A stretch of 23,028 nt of DNA from an uncultured Clostridia bacterium (GTDB lineage: Bacteria; Bacillota; Clostridia; Christensenellales; Aristaeellaceae): positions 1 to 23,028 of the forward strand of contig CAKUCW010000040.1 in assembly GCA_934643825.1 (NCBI GenBank), in the 5' to 3' direction. Below, piece by piece: positions 8,297 through 15,767 of the stretch. The notes under the pieces were generated by a model. It was not told the DNA's origin. It ran no database searches and was given only the letters and a program-made list of their open reading frames with translations. The position numbers and the translations under genes are program-made. Position 1 is the first letter of the stretch. Every line of letters starts with the position of its first letter.

Positions 8297-8468
8297 GGGG
8301 CTGTCAAGCCAACAACACCGATATTTCAAGAATAAAACTAAGTATTTGCGCCCGAAGGTTTCCAAAGGGCGATCGGAAAGCCCTTTGGTGGGGCGATGGG
8401 GCAAAGCCCCATATCCACAAATGCTTAGATATTATTCTTGAAATGTTCGGTTTGAGCTTGACAGCCCC
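8297..8468. mobile_element. MITE-like inverted-repeat element, copy 2
   Basis: A 172-bp copy in the same orientation as copy 1. The ends are near-perfect inverted repeats of about 35 bp: GGGGCTGTCAAGC with ATATTTCAAGAATA on the left, ATTCTTGAAATGTTCGG with GCTTGACAGCCCC on the right. The interior matches copy 1 apart from the missing 27-bp hairpin. On its left flank lies AAAAA, which reads as a T-run on the minus strand, so the folded element would terminate leftward transcription coming from the DUF1858 gene. It sits between two convergent genes. Confidence 0.8.
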
Positions 8469-8483
8469 ATTCAGCACTTGGAA

Positions 8484-8690
8484 TTACTTGCTCTCTTTGC
8501 TCGCAAAGTAATCGTTGAGCGCGGCGACGAGCGCGTTGGCGTCAATGCCGTGAACCATGCTCGCTTCGGCGATGGACTCAGCGGAAGCATGCGGGCAGTA
8601 CAGGCAGTGCATGCCGTAGGACATGAACACCGGAGCAACTTCGGGATCCATGCGCATCACTTCGGCGATGGACATTTCAGGCGTAATCAT
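8484..8690 (-). CDS. DUF1858 / hybrid-cluster-associated redox-disulfide domain protein
   Basis: A 68-residue single-domain protein. The start (ITPEMSIAEVMRMDPEVAPVF) and the Cys motif GMHCLYCPHA (C29 and C32, CxxC) match the DUF1858 family, also called hydrid-cluster-protein-associated redox disulfide domain. Members are small cytoplasmic proteins of anaerobes thought to take part in thiol redox chemistry; the exact partner is not known. AGAGGG lies 8 nt before the ATG. It has its own promoter and is followed on its strand by the MITE-like element, which could terminate it. No hybrid-cluster protein gene is present in the window. Confidence 0.85.
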   Translation of the reverse strand: MITPEMSIAEVMRMDPEVAPVFMSYGMHCLYCPHASAESIAEASMVHGIDANALVAALNDYFASKESK

Positions 8691-8740
8691 CGGGAAATCC
8701 CTCTTTCTATATCGGATTTGGCGGGTTAAAACCCTCTACA

Positions 8741-8769
8741 ATCATACAACATCTTGCCCGTTCTGGCAA
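8741..8769 (-). promoter_or_regulatory. Predicted promoter for the DUF1858 gene
   Basis: On the minus strand TTGCCA (8769-8764) and TATGAT (8746-8741) are 17 bp apart. The -35 box lies in an inverted repeat, CTTGCC-AGAAC-GGGCAAG, which could be an operator or the terminator stem of the upstream minus-strand gene. Confidence 0.6.
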
Positions 8770-8780
8770 GGGAAAATGCG

Positions 8781-9053
8781 TTATTGCAGCGAAATACCGT
8801 GCTTGACGCGGTCGCGCTCCTCGGCGCGTTTGGCGTTGTTGAAACGGTCGAGCGTGCCGACCAGATAGCCGGTGATGCGGCGGATGCGGTGGAACGGCTG
8901 GTTTTCGTAATGATAAGCCAGCTCGACGTAGTCGCCATCCAGACGGATGTCGATGCAGTCCGGCTCACGCCCGTAGAGCTGCTGACCGCGGGCGATATAG
9001 GCGTTGATTTCTTCCTGCGGACAGGTGCCGCCGGTTATATTGACTCTGCACAT
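8781..9053 (-). CDS. Small NrdD-like protein (anaerobic ribonucleotide reductase C-terminal-type motif)
   Basis: A 90-residue protein. Its C-terminal part, RRITGYLVGTLDRFNNAKRA then EERDRVKHG, resembles the end of class III ribonucleotide reductase (NrdD), where the radical-bearing Gly sits in an R-x-x-G-Y-L context, followed by an N-x-x-K-x-x-E...RVKH segment. Here that Gly would be G62. The N-terminal 55 residues (MCRVNITGGTCPQEEINAYI onwards) lack the NrdD catalytic barrel, so it cannot reduce nucleotides alone. Similar short proteins are, to my memory, annotated as anaerobic ribonucleoside-triphosphate reductase in Clostridia. It might act as a spare glycyl-radical subunit in the manner of GrcA, or may have lost the radical role; both are inference. 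GGAAGGAG lies 8 nt before the ATG, and a strong promoter is upstream. Confidence 0.62.
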   Translation of the reverse strand: MCRVNITGGTCPQEEINAYIARGQQLYGREPDCIDIRLDGDYVELAYHYENQPFHRIRRITGYLVGTLDRFNNAKRAEERDRVKHGISLQ

Positions 9054-9092
9054 TGCAAAGACTCCTTCCCATATCTTGTAGATGATGGGATT

Positions 9093-9120
9093 ATTATACC
9101 ACCAAATACGGAAGTGTAAA
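9093..9120 (-). promoter_or_regulatory. Predicted strong promoter for the NrdD-like gene
   Basis: On the minus strand TTTACA (9120-9115), a 16-bp spacer, and TGG followed by TATAAT (9098-9093) give an extended -10 promoter. It lies in the gap after the trpS stop codon, so the small gene is transcribed separately from trpS. Confidence 0.72.
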
Positions 9121-9177
9121 GCGAAGAATGGGAAATATATGAAACAGAAGCGCGAAAACGCCGCGTGCCTTTGTTTC

Positions 9178-10188
9178 TTACTTGGCGATAAAGCCGATTT
9201 TCTTCATCGCCTTGGACAGCGTGCGCTCGGCAAGCCTGCCCGCACGCTCGGCACCCTGACGATAGATGGCTTCAAGCTGCGCCTTGTCGCTCATGTAGCG
9301 GTTGTATTCCGCCTGAATCGGCTCGAGCGTTGCGATGATGGTGTCGGCGACGGTGCTCTTCAGGTCGCCGTAGCCCTTGCCCGCGAATTCCTCGACGGCG
9401 GCGTCGGTCGTCTTGCCCGTCAGCGCACAGTAAATCGCCAGCAGGTTGGATACGCCCGGCTTGTTCTCGGCGTCAAAGCGGATTTCGGAATCGGAATCCG
9501 TGACGGCGCGGCGCAGCTTGCGGCGAACGACATCCGCCGGATCCAGCATGCTGACGAAGCAGTCATCCGGATCGGACTTGCTCATCTTGCGCTTGGGATC
9601 CTGAAGGCTCATGACGCGTGCGCCGTGCTTCGGATAGTAGCCCTCCGGAATGGTGAACACATTTCCGTAGATGCCGTTGAAGCGGGTGGCGATATCGCGG
9701 CAGATTTCCAGGTGCTGCGTCTGATCGACGCCGACCGGGACGAGGTTCGCCTGATAGAGCAGGATGTCGCCCGCCATCAGGACGGGGTAGGTGAACAGAC
9801 CACAGTTGATGTTGTCCGAATGCTTGGCGCTCTTGTCCTTAAATTGGGTCATGCGGCTCATCTCGCCCATATAGGTGTAGCAGTTGAGCAGCCAGTTCAT
9901 TTCGGCGTGCTGATGCACATGGCTCTGGAAGAAGAGGACGTTCTTCTCCGGGTCAAGCCCGATTGCCAGCAGCAGAGCCAGCAGCTGGATGGACTGCGCA
10001 CGCAGTTTCGCCGGTTCCTGACGGACGGTGATGGCATGCAGGTCGGCAATCATATACAGACAGTCGTATTCATCCTCCAGCAGCTTCCAGTTGCGCATCG
10101 CGCCGATGTAGTTGCCCAGCGTCGGCGTGCCGGAAGGCTGAATGCCGGAAAGAATGCGCTGTTTTTTGACCGGTGTCGTCTGTTCCAT
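9178..10188 (-). CDS. trpS: Tryptophanyl-tRNA synthetase
   Basis: Class I aminoacyl-tRNA synthetase that charges tRNA-Trp with tryptophan at the expense of ATP. The HIGH-equivalent motif is in SGIQPSGTPTLGNYIGA (residues 14-30) and KMSKS is at 201-205 in DPKRKMSKSDPDD. Other family stretches include MIADLHAIT, GGDILLYQANLVPVGVDQ-like sequence, and DQTQHLE. The length, 336 residues, is standard for the bacterial enzyme. AAGGAG lies 10 nt before the ATG. It stands alone on the minus strand with a leader of about 150 nt and its own promoter, divergent from the cell-surface gene run at 10526. Confidence 0.98.
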   Translation of the reverse strand: MEQTTPVKKQRILSGIQPSGTPTLGNYIGAMRNWKLLEDEYDCLYMIADLHAITVRQEPAKLRAQSIQLLALLLAIGLDPEKNVLFFQSHVHQHAEMNWLLNCYTYMGEMSRMTQFKDKSAKHSDNINCGLFTYPVLMAGDILLYQANLVPVGVDQTQHLEICRDIATRFNGIYGNVFTIPEGYYPKHGARVMSLQDPKRKMSKSDPDDCFVSMLDPADVVRRKLRRAVTDSDSEIRFDAENKPGVSNLLAIYCALTGKTTDAAVEEFAGKGYGDLKSTVADTIIATLEPIQAEYNRYMSDKAQLEAIYRQGAERAGRLAERTLSKAMKKIGFIAK

Positions 10189-10338
10189 AAAGCAAAATCT
10201 CCTTTGAGCAAGCGCCCGTGGGCGCGTGTTTTTGTATCATTCAGATGATCGGGAACCGCGCAAAACTGCCCGCGTGAAAAAATCCGCGGCAGGCACGGAC
10301 GGGTTTGTCCGCTTTGCGCAACCCTCAACGGGTGAACT
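10189..10338 (-). promoter_or_regulatory. Structured 5' leader of trpS (possible attenuator)
   Basis: The predicted transcript has about 150 nt before the trpS start. It can form ACCC-GTTGA-GGGT (10333-10321), a stem CTGCCGCG/CGCGGGCAG (10292-10266) followed by TTTTG, and GCGCCC-AC-GGGCGC (10225-10212) just before the ribosome site. The stem with the short T-run could be a weak attenuator. I looked for the T-box consensus AGGGTGGNACCGCG and did not find it, so the control mechanism is unknown. Nothing else is evident in the 10189-10525 gap apart from the two divergent promoters. Confidence 0.35.
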
Positions 10339-10344
10339 TCCTTT

Positions 10345-10373
10345 ATTCTAGCACAAAGCAGAAAGGGACGCAA
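10345..10373 (-). promoter_or_regulatory. Predicted trpS promoter
   Basis: On the minus strand TTGCGT (10373-10368), 17 bp, then TAGAAT (10350-10345), preceded by TGC, which gives an extended -10 element. Confidence 0.65.
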
Positions 10374-10425
10374 GGAGAATGCACGGATGAAAGCAGAGAA
10401 ACGCGGCGCGAAGGGCGGGCGCGGA

Positions 10426-10455
10426 TTGACAATCCGATGGATCAAGATGTATAAT
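10426..10455 (+). promoter_or_regulatory. Predicted consensus promoter of the glycosyltransferase gene run
   Basis: Exact TTGACA (10426-10431) and exact TATAAT (10450-10455) with an 18-bp spacer. The start would be near 10462, about 64 nt before the ATG at 10526. It is divergent from the trpS promoter, 53 bp away between -35 boxes. Confidence 0.85.
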
Positions 10456-10525
10456 AACAAAATATATATGATTGCAAAAGGTCTGTCGTGCAGGGCGGCG
10501 GGCGGGGAAGGGCGGATCAATCACC

Positions 10526-12412
10526 ATGGCGGTACAGATGATGGGGCTCTTATGCATCGAATGTGGGTGCTGGGGGTGTGCGGCGCTGCTGAAACGGCGC
10601 AACGAGGAAGCGATTCCGGTGACATGCATGGGCATGGTGCTGCTCATGTTTTTGTTCGGAATCGCGGGGCATCTGCGGCTGGGCGCCTATGCCGTGCTTG
10701 CCGCGCTTGCGTGCGTGGCTGGGAGAGCGACGATCTATTGCCTGAAGCATCGGACGTTTTTGGAAACGCTCCGCCGCTTTGTCACGGGTGCGGGTCTGTT
10801 TTTTGCCGCGGCTTACTGCGTGCTGACGCTGCTGAATTTCAGCTGGCGTGCCCATTCGTGGGATGAGTTTTCCCATTGGGCGGACGTCGTGAAGGCGATG
10901 AGCATGGAGAACGTGCTGAGCACCGACCCGACGGCGAAATCGATCTTCCCAAGCTATCCGCCTGCCATGGCGCTGTTTCAGTATTTTTTTCAGGTGCTGG
11001 TGCAGCTCAACGGCGGGGCGGAGCTGTTTTCGGAATGGCGGCTCATCTTCGCGTATCAGGTTTTTGTGCTGGCGCTGCTCATGCCGTTCCTCAAGGGTGT
11101 CAGACTGAAAGCGCCGCTGTCCGGTCTGTTTCGGATCATGCTGGTTTCGCTGTCGCTGACGATCTTTGCGTCGTCGATTTTTTACGAGATTTACATCGAC
11201 TGCTTTGTGGGCATCCTTGCGGGCTCGGCGTTTGCCCACATTCTGAAAAGCGAAAAACTGACGCGGTTTGACAGTGCGCTGATTTTGATGACCTGCTCGA
11301 CCATGGTGCTCAGCAAGGATGTGGGCATGTATTTTGCGGTTTTCGTCGCGCTGGCATATGGCATGAAGCGGACGGGCGACTGCGGCATACGGAGCGCCGA
11401 AAACCGAAACCGTGCGCTCGAAAAGGCGGCAATCGCGTGGATGGCGGCGTTCGTCGCCGTTTTCCTGCCGAAGATGCTTTGGAACCTCAGCATCACGGCA
11501 AATGACGCGGCGCGGCTCTTCCATCGTCCGTACGATCCGGGCATGCTGGCGGATATCCTGCTGGGGCGGGATACGACGTATCGCAGCGAGATCATTCCGA
11601 GGTACCTGTATGAATTCCTGACGGCAAAGGTCTATTTTAACGACGTGGGCATCGTGATGACGGATATGCTGGCGAGTGCGCTGCTGCTGCTGGGCGTCTG
11701 GGGCATAGCCGCGCTGGCTTTCCCCCGCAAGCGGGAAGCCGGTCGCTATTTCTGCGTCGTGCTTGCGATGGCGGTGATGTATATCCTGAGCCTGCCGCTC
11801 GTCTATATCTTCCAGTTTTCGGAGTACGAAGCCATGAGTCTGGCGAGCATGGGGCGCTATCTCAGCATCCTGTGGGTCTGCCTGAGCGAGGTGATCGTGC
11901 TGACGGGTATACGGCATATGGACAGGATGAAAACAGGTCAGGTGATGGCGTTTGCGGCGTGCATTTTGTCCCTGACCTCGTGGTCTACCGTCAAGAGCTT
12001 TGTGAGCGGGGAATACATCGAGGCGGCGAAGGAAGCCCGGATGGATTGCGATTTGGCTTGCGGTCAGATTCGCCAAAAGATCGGGAAGCGCGAGGCGAAC
12101 ATCGCGCTGATCGTGCAGGAAAGCAGCGGCTATGAGCGCTATATGTTCAGATACTGCCTGCGTCCGTATAACGTGGATAACGAATTCGCGTGGAGCATCG
12201 GCGAGGCGCCGCTGTACAACGGCGACATCTGGACGACGATCATTTCGCCCGAAGATTGGGAGAACCGGGTGCTGGATGCGTACGACTACGTCTATCTGTA
12301 TCACACGGATGAGTACTTCATTTCGAGCTATTCCGAATTTTTCTCGAACGATATTCGAGATAAAACGCTTTATATTGTTGATAAAAACGACAAAGTGTGC
12401 TATCCTATTTGA
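10526..12412 (+). CDS. Polytopic membrane protein, GT-C-like glycosyltransferase candidate
   Basis: About 628 residues with roughly a dozen hydrophobic segments. After the early membrane helices comes HSWDEFSHWADVVKAM, with D113-E114 in the first large outside loop. An acidic pair there is the typical catalytic and metal site of GT-C enzymes that use polyprenyl-phosphate sugars. The C-terminal 120 residues (from about GEYIEAAKEARMDCDLACG) form a soluble tail. The following gene is a GT2-GtrA fusion of the kind that makes or flips such lipid-linked sugars, which supports the GT-C reading. I chose the ATG at 10526: GGGAAGGGCGG precedes it at a usable distance. An upstream TTG at 10472 would add 18 basic residues and is less likely. 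The family itself is not one I can name, and a role in surface polysaccharide or teichoic-acid decoration is inferred. Confidence 0.75.
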   Translation: MAVQMMGLLCIECGCWGCAALLKRRNEEAIPVTCMGMVLLMFLFGIAGHLRLGAYAVLAALACVAGRATIYCLKHRTFLETLRRFVTGAGLFFAAAYCVLTLLNFSWRAHSWDEFSHWADVVKAMSMENVLSTDPTAKSIFPSYPPAMALFQYFFQVLVQLNGGAELFSEWRLIFAYQVFVLALLMPFLKGVRLKAPLSGLFRIMLVSLSLTIFASSIFYEIYIDCFVGILAGSAFAHILKSEKLTRFDSALILMTCSTMVLSKDVGMYFAVFVALAYGMKRTGDCGIRSAENRNRALEKAAIAWMAAFVAVFLPKMLWNLSITANDAARLFHRPYDPGMLADILLGRDTTYRSEIIPRYLYEFLTAKVYFNDVGIVMTDMLASALLLLGVWGIAALAFPRKREAGRYFCVVLAMAVMYILSLPLVYIFQFSEYEAMSLASMGRYLSILWVCLSEVIVLTGIRHMDRMKTGQVMAFAACILSLTSWSTVKSFVSGEYIEAAKEARMDCDLACGQIRQKIGKREANIALIVQESSGYERYMFRYCLRPYNVDNEFAWSIGEAPLYNGDIWTTIISPEDWENRVLDAYDYVYLYHTDEYFISSYSEFFSNDIRDKTLYIVDKNDKVCYPI

Positions 12413-12452
12413 CGCTTATACAGAATGATTCATTTTTTGAGGTAGAGAAAAC

Positions 12453-13487
12453 ATGACAAGCAATCAAGATCATTTCCGCGTCGTGGTGCTGATTCCGGCA
12501 TATAAGCCGGACGAGCGCCTGATTGAGCTGACGCGTAACCTGAGGAATGAGAAGCTCGACGTGCTGCTGGTGGATGACGGCGGCGGAGCGCAGTATGCCC
12601 CGATTTTTGAACAGTGCCGTGCGCTGGGCGCCGAGGTCGCCGTGCATGCGGTCAATCAGGGCAAGGGGCGTGCGCTCAAGACCGGACTGAACGCCGCGAT
12701 GATCAAGTGGAAGGACATGGCGGGCGTGGTGACCGCCGACGCGGACGGACAGCATACGCCGCACGATATCCTGCGGATCAGCGAAGCGATGCGCGAACAT
12801 CCCAACGCGCTGGTGCTGGGCTCGCGTGAATTCACGGGCGACGTGCCGTTCAAGAGCCGCTGGGGCAACCGCATCACGCGCTTTGTCTATGCGCTTGCCA
12901 GCGGTGTGCATATCGGCGATACGCAGACGGGTCTGCGCGGCATTCCGGCGGGGGCGATTCCGGCGATGATCACCATCGACGGCGAGCGCTATGAATACGA
13001 GATGAACGTGCTGCTCAAGCTGCGCGACATGAAGCTCGGCGTGTTTGAGGTGCCGATCGAAACGATCTATATCGACGATAATTCCGGCAGCCATTTCAAT
13101 CCCGTGCGCGACGCGATTCGCATTTACGCGGTCATTTTCAAATATCTGTTCTCGTCGGTGACGTCCTTTGCGGTGGATTATCTGCTGTATTGGCTGTGCC
13201 TGGGATTCAAGATTGCGCCGCTGCTGAGCTATGCGCTGGCGCGTCTGGTTTCCTCGCAGGTGAATTATCATCTGAACAAGCATACCGTGTTCTCCGGACG
13301 CGGCGGCAAGCATTCCATGGCGAAATACTATGCGCTGGTCGTCGTTCAGGGATTGATCGGCGCGGGGCTGGTTCAGTTCCTGCCGACGCTGCTGCCGGTT
13401 TCGGCGGCGGTTGTCAAAATTCCCGTTGACCTTGTGCTTTTTGGTCTCAGCTACTTTATCCAGCGCGACTTTGTGTTTGATAAATGA
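12453..13487 (+). CDS. Family 2 glycosyltransferase fused to a GtrA-like membrane domain
   Basis: A 344-residue two-part protein. The N-terminal GT2 domain has VVVLIPAYKPDERL, LLVDDGGG (D41-D42) and VTADADGQH (D96 and D98, the nucleotide-sugar metal site), then DTQTGLRG, as in dolichyl- and undecaprenyl-phosphate sugar synthases (GtrB/DPM1 type). From about residue 220 on there are four hydrophobic segments with SSQVNYHLNKHTVF and a final FIQRDFVFDK, the GtrA (PF04138) signature. It should load a sugar onto undecaprenyl phosphate on the inner face and help carry it across the membrane for the GT-C partner upstream, 40 bp away. GAGG lies 10 nt before the ATG. The stop overlaps the next gene's ATG by 4 bp. 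Confidence 0.93.
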   Translation: MTSNQDHFRVVVLIPAYKPDERLIELTRNLRNEKLDVLLVDDGGGAQYAPIFEQCRALGAEVAVHAVNQGKGRALKTGLNAAMIKWKDMAGVVTADADGQHTPHDILRISEAMREHPNALVLGSREFTGDVPFKSRWGNRITRFVYALASGVHIGDTQTGLRGIPAGAIPAMITIDGERYEYEMNVLLKLRDMKLGVFEVPIETIYIDDNSGSHFNPVRDAIRIYAVIFKYLFSSVTSFAVDYLLYWLCLGFKIAPLLSYALARLVSSQVNYHLNKHTVFSGRGGKHSMAKYYALVVVQGLIGAGLVQFLPTLLPVSAAVVKIPVDLVLFGLSYFIQRDFVFDK

Positions 13488-14389
13488 TGAGGATGAAAGA
13501 AAAAAGCAAAGCGCGGCGGCGTGTTCGCACGCGAGCCGCGCTTTTTTTAACCGCTGTCTCGTTTACGGGGCTGATTTTGCTCGGAATTCTCCGCCTCACC
13601 GTTCAGATGAGCGCCCTTTCGTCGGTGGCGCTGGGCGCGGCGGGAACGCTGGTGTGCTTTCTGCTGCCCGCGCTGGCGGGGCTGTTCCTGATCGACGGCG
13701 ACCAGAGCGCGATGCTCCCGATGCGCAGCCTGAGCGCCCAGCATAGGCTGTTTTTATCGCTGACGGGTGCGCTGCTGGTCTGCCCGATGTCGCTGCTGGC
13801 GGATTTTCCGGGCGCGGCGCTGCGGCTCATGGGCTTTGCGCTGCCTGAGCGGGCGGCGGGCGCGTTGGACGCGTCGCTCTTTCTGCCGTGTCTGCTTGCC
13901 AGCGGGGTGCTTGCGCCGATTTGCGAGGAGCTGTTCTTCCGCGGCTATCTGATGGGCGTGTTCACTAGGTATGGACGCGGACGCGCCGTGGTATCCAGTG
14001 CGCTTCTCTTTTCGCTGGCGCACGGCGTGGACATGGAGTTTTTGCCGCGGGCGCTGACGGGGGCGCTGCTGGGCGCCATGACGATGCGGACGGGGTCGCT
14101 GTTTGCGGCGATGCTGGTGCATGGCTGCTATAACATAGCGATCATTCTGATCAACTTTTCGGGCGCGTCGGGCTTGTTTATGGGCTACTCGATGCTTTCC
14201 TGCGCGGTGCGGCTGATGGGTTCGGCGCTGTGCTGGGGCGCATATGCGCGGGCATGCAGGGCGAGAATGCCCCGCGTGACGGCGGAGATCCGGATCGGCG
14301 GATTCAAAAAGAAAGAGATCATGCTGCTGGCGGCGGCGACGCTTGCGACGGCTGCCGCGGTGGCGATCACGGGGGTGATGAAGCCGTGA
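13484..14389 (+). CDS. CPBP family intramembrane metalloprotease
   Basis: About 301 residues, mostly membrane helices. It carries the three CPBP (CAAX protease / bacteriocin-processing) motifs: CEELFFRGYL (E148, E149, R153), FSLAHG (H180) and VHGCYN (H213). These place the active site within the membrane, as in Rce1-like enzymes. The target is unknown; CPBP proteins process or protect against peptides or tune membrane-protein turnover. The start is the ATG at 13484, part of an ATGA overlap with the glycosyltransferase stop. ATG 13487 and ATG 13493 are close alternatives. A GTGA overlap joins it to rlmH. After the active-site region a basic stretch and one more hydrophobic helix close the protein. 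Confidence 0.92.
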   Translation: MMRMKEKSKARRRVRTRAALFLTAVSFTGLILLGILRLTVQMSALSSVALGAAGTLVCFLLPALAGLFLIDGDQSAMLPMRSLSAQHRLFLSLTGALLVCPMSLLADFPGAALRLMGFALPERAAGALDASLFLPCLLASGVLAPICEELFFRGYLMGVFTRYGRGRAVVSSALLFSLAHGVDMEFLPRALTGALLGAMTMRTGSLFAAMLVHGCYNIAIILINFSGASGLFMGYSMLSCAVRLMGSALCWGAYARACRARMPRVTAEIRIGGFKKKEIMLLAAATLATAAAVAITGVMKP

Positions 14390-14862
14390 ATATGGCGCTC
14401 ATCTGCATGGGACGATTGAAGGAACGCTATTGGCGCGAGGCGGCGGACGAATACGAAAAGCGGCTGTCGCGCTTTGGCAGATTTGAAGAGATTGAACTGC
14501 CGGATCTGCCGGAACCGGCAAACAGCTCGCCTGCCATCGAAGCGCAGATTTGTGAGCGGGAGGGCAAAGCCATTCTGCAAAAGGTTCGCGAAGGCGATAT
14601 CGTCATCGCGCTGTGCATCGGCGGCAAACAGCTCGACTCGGTGCAGCTCTCTCAGACCCTGACGCGCTACGGCGACACCGGCAGGCGCGTGGTGTTCATC
14701 ATCGGCGGTTCGCTGGGGCTTTCCCCGCAGGTGATTGCGCGGGCGGACTTCAAGCTCTCGTTTTCGCCGATGACCTTTCCGCATCAGCTGGCGCGGGTGA
14801 TGCTGCTGGAGCAGACCTACCGCGCCATGAAGATTGCGTCGGGAGAACGGTATCACAAGTAA
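14386..14862 (+). CDS. rlmH: 23S rRNA (pseudouridine-1915-N3)-methyltransferase RlmH
   Basis: SPOUT-class methyltransferase that methylates pseudouridine 1915 in helix 69 of 23S rRNA, using S-adenosylmethionine. The N-terminus MNMALICMGRLKERYWREA aligns with the usual K-I-x-I-I-x-V-G-K-L-K start of the family. The trefoil-knot part has FIIGGSLGLS (G107-G108), and the end has FPHQLARVMLLEQTYRAMKI and YHK, which are near-invariant. The GTG at 14386 is taken as start because it gives the standard 158-residue length and N-terminal alignment and overlaps the upstream stop as GTGA; ATG 14392 is a weaker choice. It reads within the cell-surface gene run through coupling, which is unusual company for this housekeeping gene. 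Confidence 0.96.
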   Translation: MNMALICMGRLKERYWREAADEYEKRLSRFGRFEEIELPDLPEPANSSPAIEAQICEREGKAILQKVREGDIVIALCIGGKQLDSVQLSQTLTRYGDTGRRVVFIIGGSLGLSPQVIARADFKLSFSPMTFPHQLARVMLLEQTYRAMKIASGERYHK

Positions 14863-14936
14863 AGAGCATGCTGGGCGGCGGCTCATGCATCCATTTAAGG
14901 CATCAAATCAAGGCATCAAAAAGAAAGGAACGGAGT

Positions 14937-15764
14937 ATGGAATACGATTTTGAGCTGGTTGGTAAGATCGGGTCGATGGCGCTCATCCGCCGCGAAGACG
15001 CCGATATTGACTATAATATCTTCTCCCGTCTGGGCAGCGAACTGCGCCCCGGCATGATTTGGGTCACGTCCGGCGCGGCGGAAATCGGCAGATTGGATTA
15101 CATCAAGCGCACGGGGCATGAGCTGACCTGCGACAGCGTGGACGCCAAAACGGACTATGCCGCTCAGGGACAGAGCATCCTGATGGAGCAGTATCGTCAC
15201 TTTATCCGCCCGGAGTATTCCGTACGCCAGGTGCTGGTTGAGCATCAGCACTTTAACGACCCGGAAAAGCGCGAGCATATCCGCAAGCTTTTCCTGCGGG
15301 CACGCGATCAGGGCGCGATTCCCATCGTCAACTATAACGACCCCGTTTCCGACGAAGAGAACCGCAAATGGGAGCTTTCCAACCTGCGCAGGGAGCATCG
15401 CGTCGTCCACGAATGCGTGGACAACGATGAAACCGCCGCGGTCATTGCGGGGCTGGTGACGACGAAGGTGCTGCTCATCATGACCTCGACCGAGGGCATT
15501 TATGCCGACCCGAAGGACGAAAAGACGCTTGTGCGCGATGTGCTGGCGAAAACGCCGGAGGAACTGGAAAAGAAGATTCGCGAATTGCAGTCGCACTGCA
15601 TGGGCGCATCCCGTGCGGGCGCAAACGGTGCGCATGCCAAGCTGGAGTATGCGCTTGGCCCCGCTCTGCGCGGAACGACGGTCATCATCGGGCATGGACG
15701 CCATCGCATCAGCGACCTGCTCGAAGGGCGTGTCCCCTGCACGCGAATCGGTTTGGAGGGGTAA
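14937..15764 (+). CDS. Amino-acid-kinase-family protein, glutamate-5-kinase/uridylate-kinase-like
   Basis: A 275-residue cytosolic protein of the amino-acid kinase fold. It has VGKIGSMAL (phosphate-binding start), WVTSGAAEIGR (as the VTSGAIAAG loop of glutamate 5-kinase), DYAAQGQSILMEQY, VRQVLVEHQHF, IPIVNYNDPVSDEE (as NENDxV of ProB), CVDNDETAAVIAGL and TSTEGIYADP. It lacks the C-terminal PUA domain found in many ProB proteins, and no proA follows. Comparable Clostridial proteins are often labelled uridylate kinase, so the substrate is open. The ATG at 14937 has AAAGGAACGGAG before it. The 74-bp gap after rlmH contains a direct repeat AAGGCATCAAA at 14897-14907 and 14910-14920. The next gene starts 3 nt after its stop. 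Confidence 0.8.
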   Translation: MEYDFELVGKIGSMALIRREDADIDYNIFSRLGSELRPGMIWVTSGAAEIGRLDYIKRTGHELTCDSVDAKTDYAAQGQSILMEQYRHFIRPEYSVRQVLVEHQHFNDPEKREHIRKLFLRARDQGAIPIVNYNDPVSDEENRKWELSNLRREHRVVHECVDNDETAAVIAGLVTTKVLLIMTSTEGIYADPKDEKTLVRDVLAKTPEELEKKIRELQSHCMGASRAGANGAHAKLEYALGPALRGTTVIIGHGRHRISDLLEGRVPCTRIGLEG

Positions 15765-15767
15765 GCG

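Noticed and set aside
8458..8486. TTGACA at the right end of MITE copy 2 as a rightward promoter
   Set aside because: No good -10 box follows, and the next gene is on the opposite strand.
9082..10248. A 388-codon plus-strand open frame
   Set aside because: It is antisense to trpS, whose catalytic motifs are unambiguous.
10189..10338. T-box riboswitch before trpS
   Set aside because: The conserved antiterminator sequence AGGGTGGNACCGCG is absent and the leader is short for one.
10550..12304. A 584-codon minus-strand open frame
   Set aside because: It is antisense to the membrane glycosyltransferase-like gene and has the His/Arg/Gln-rich texture of shadow frames.
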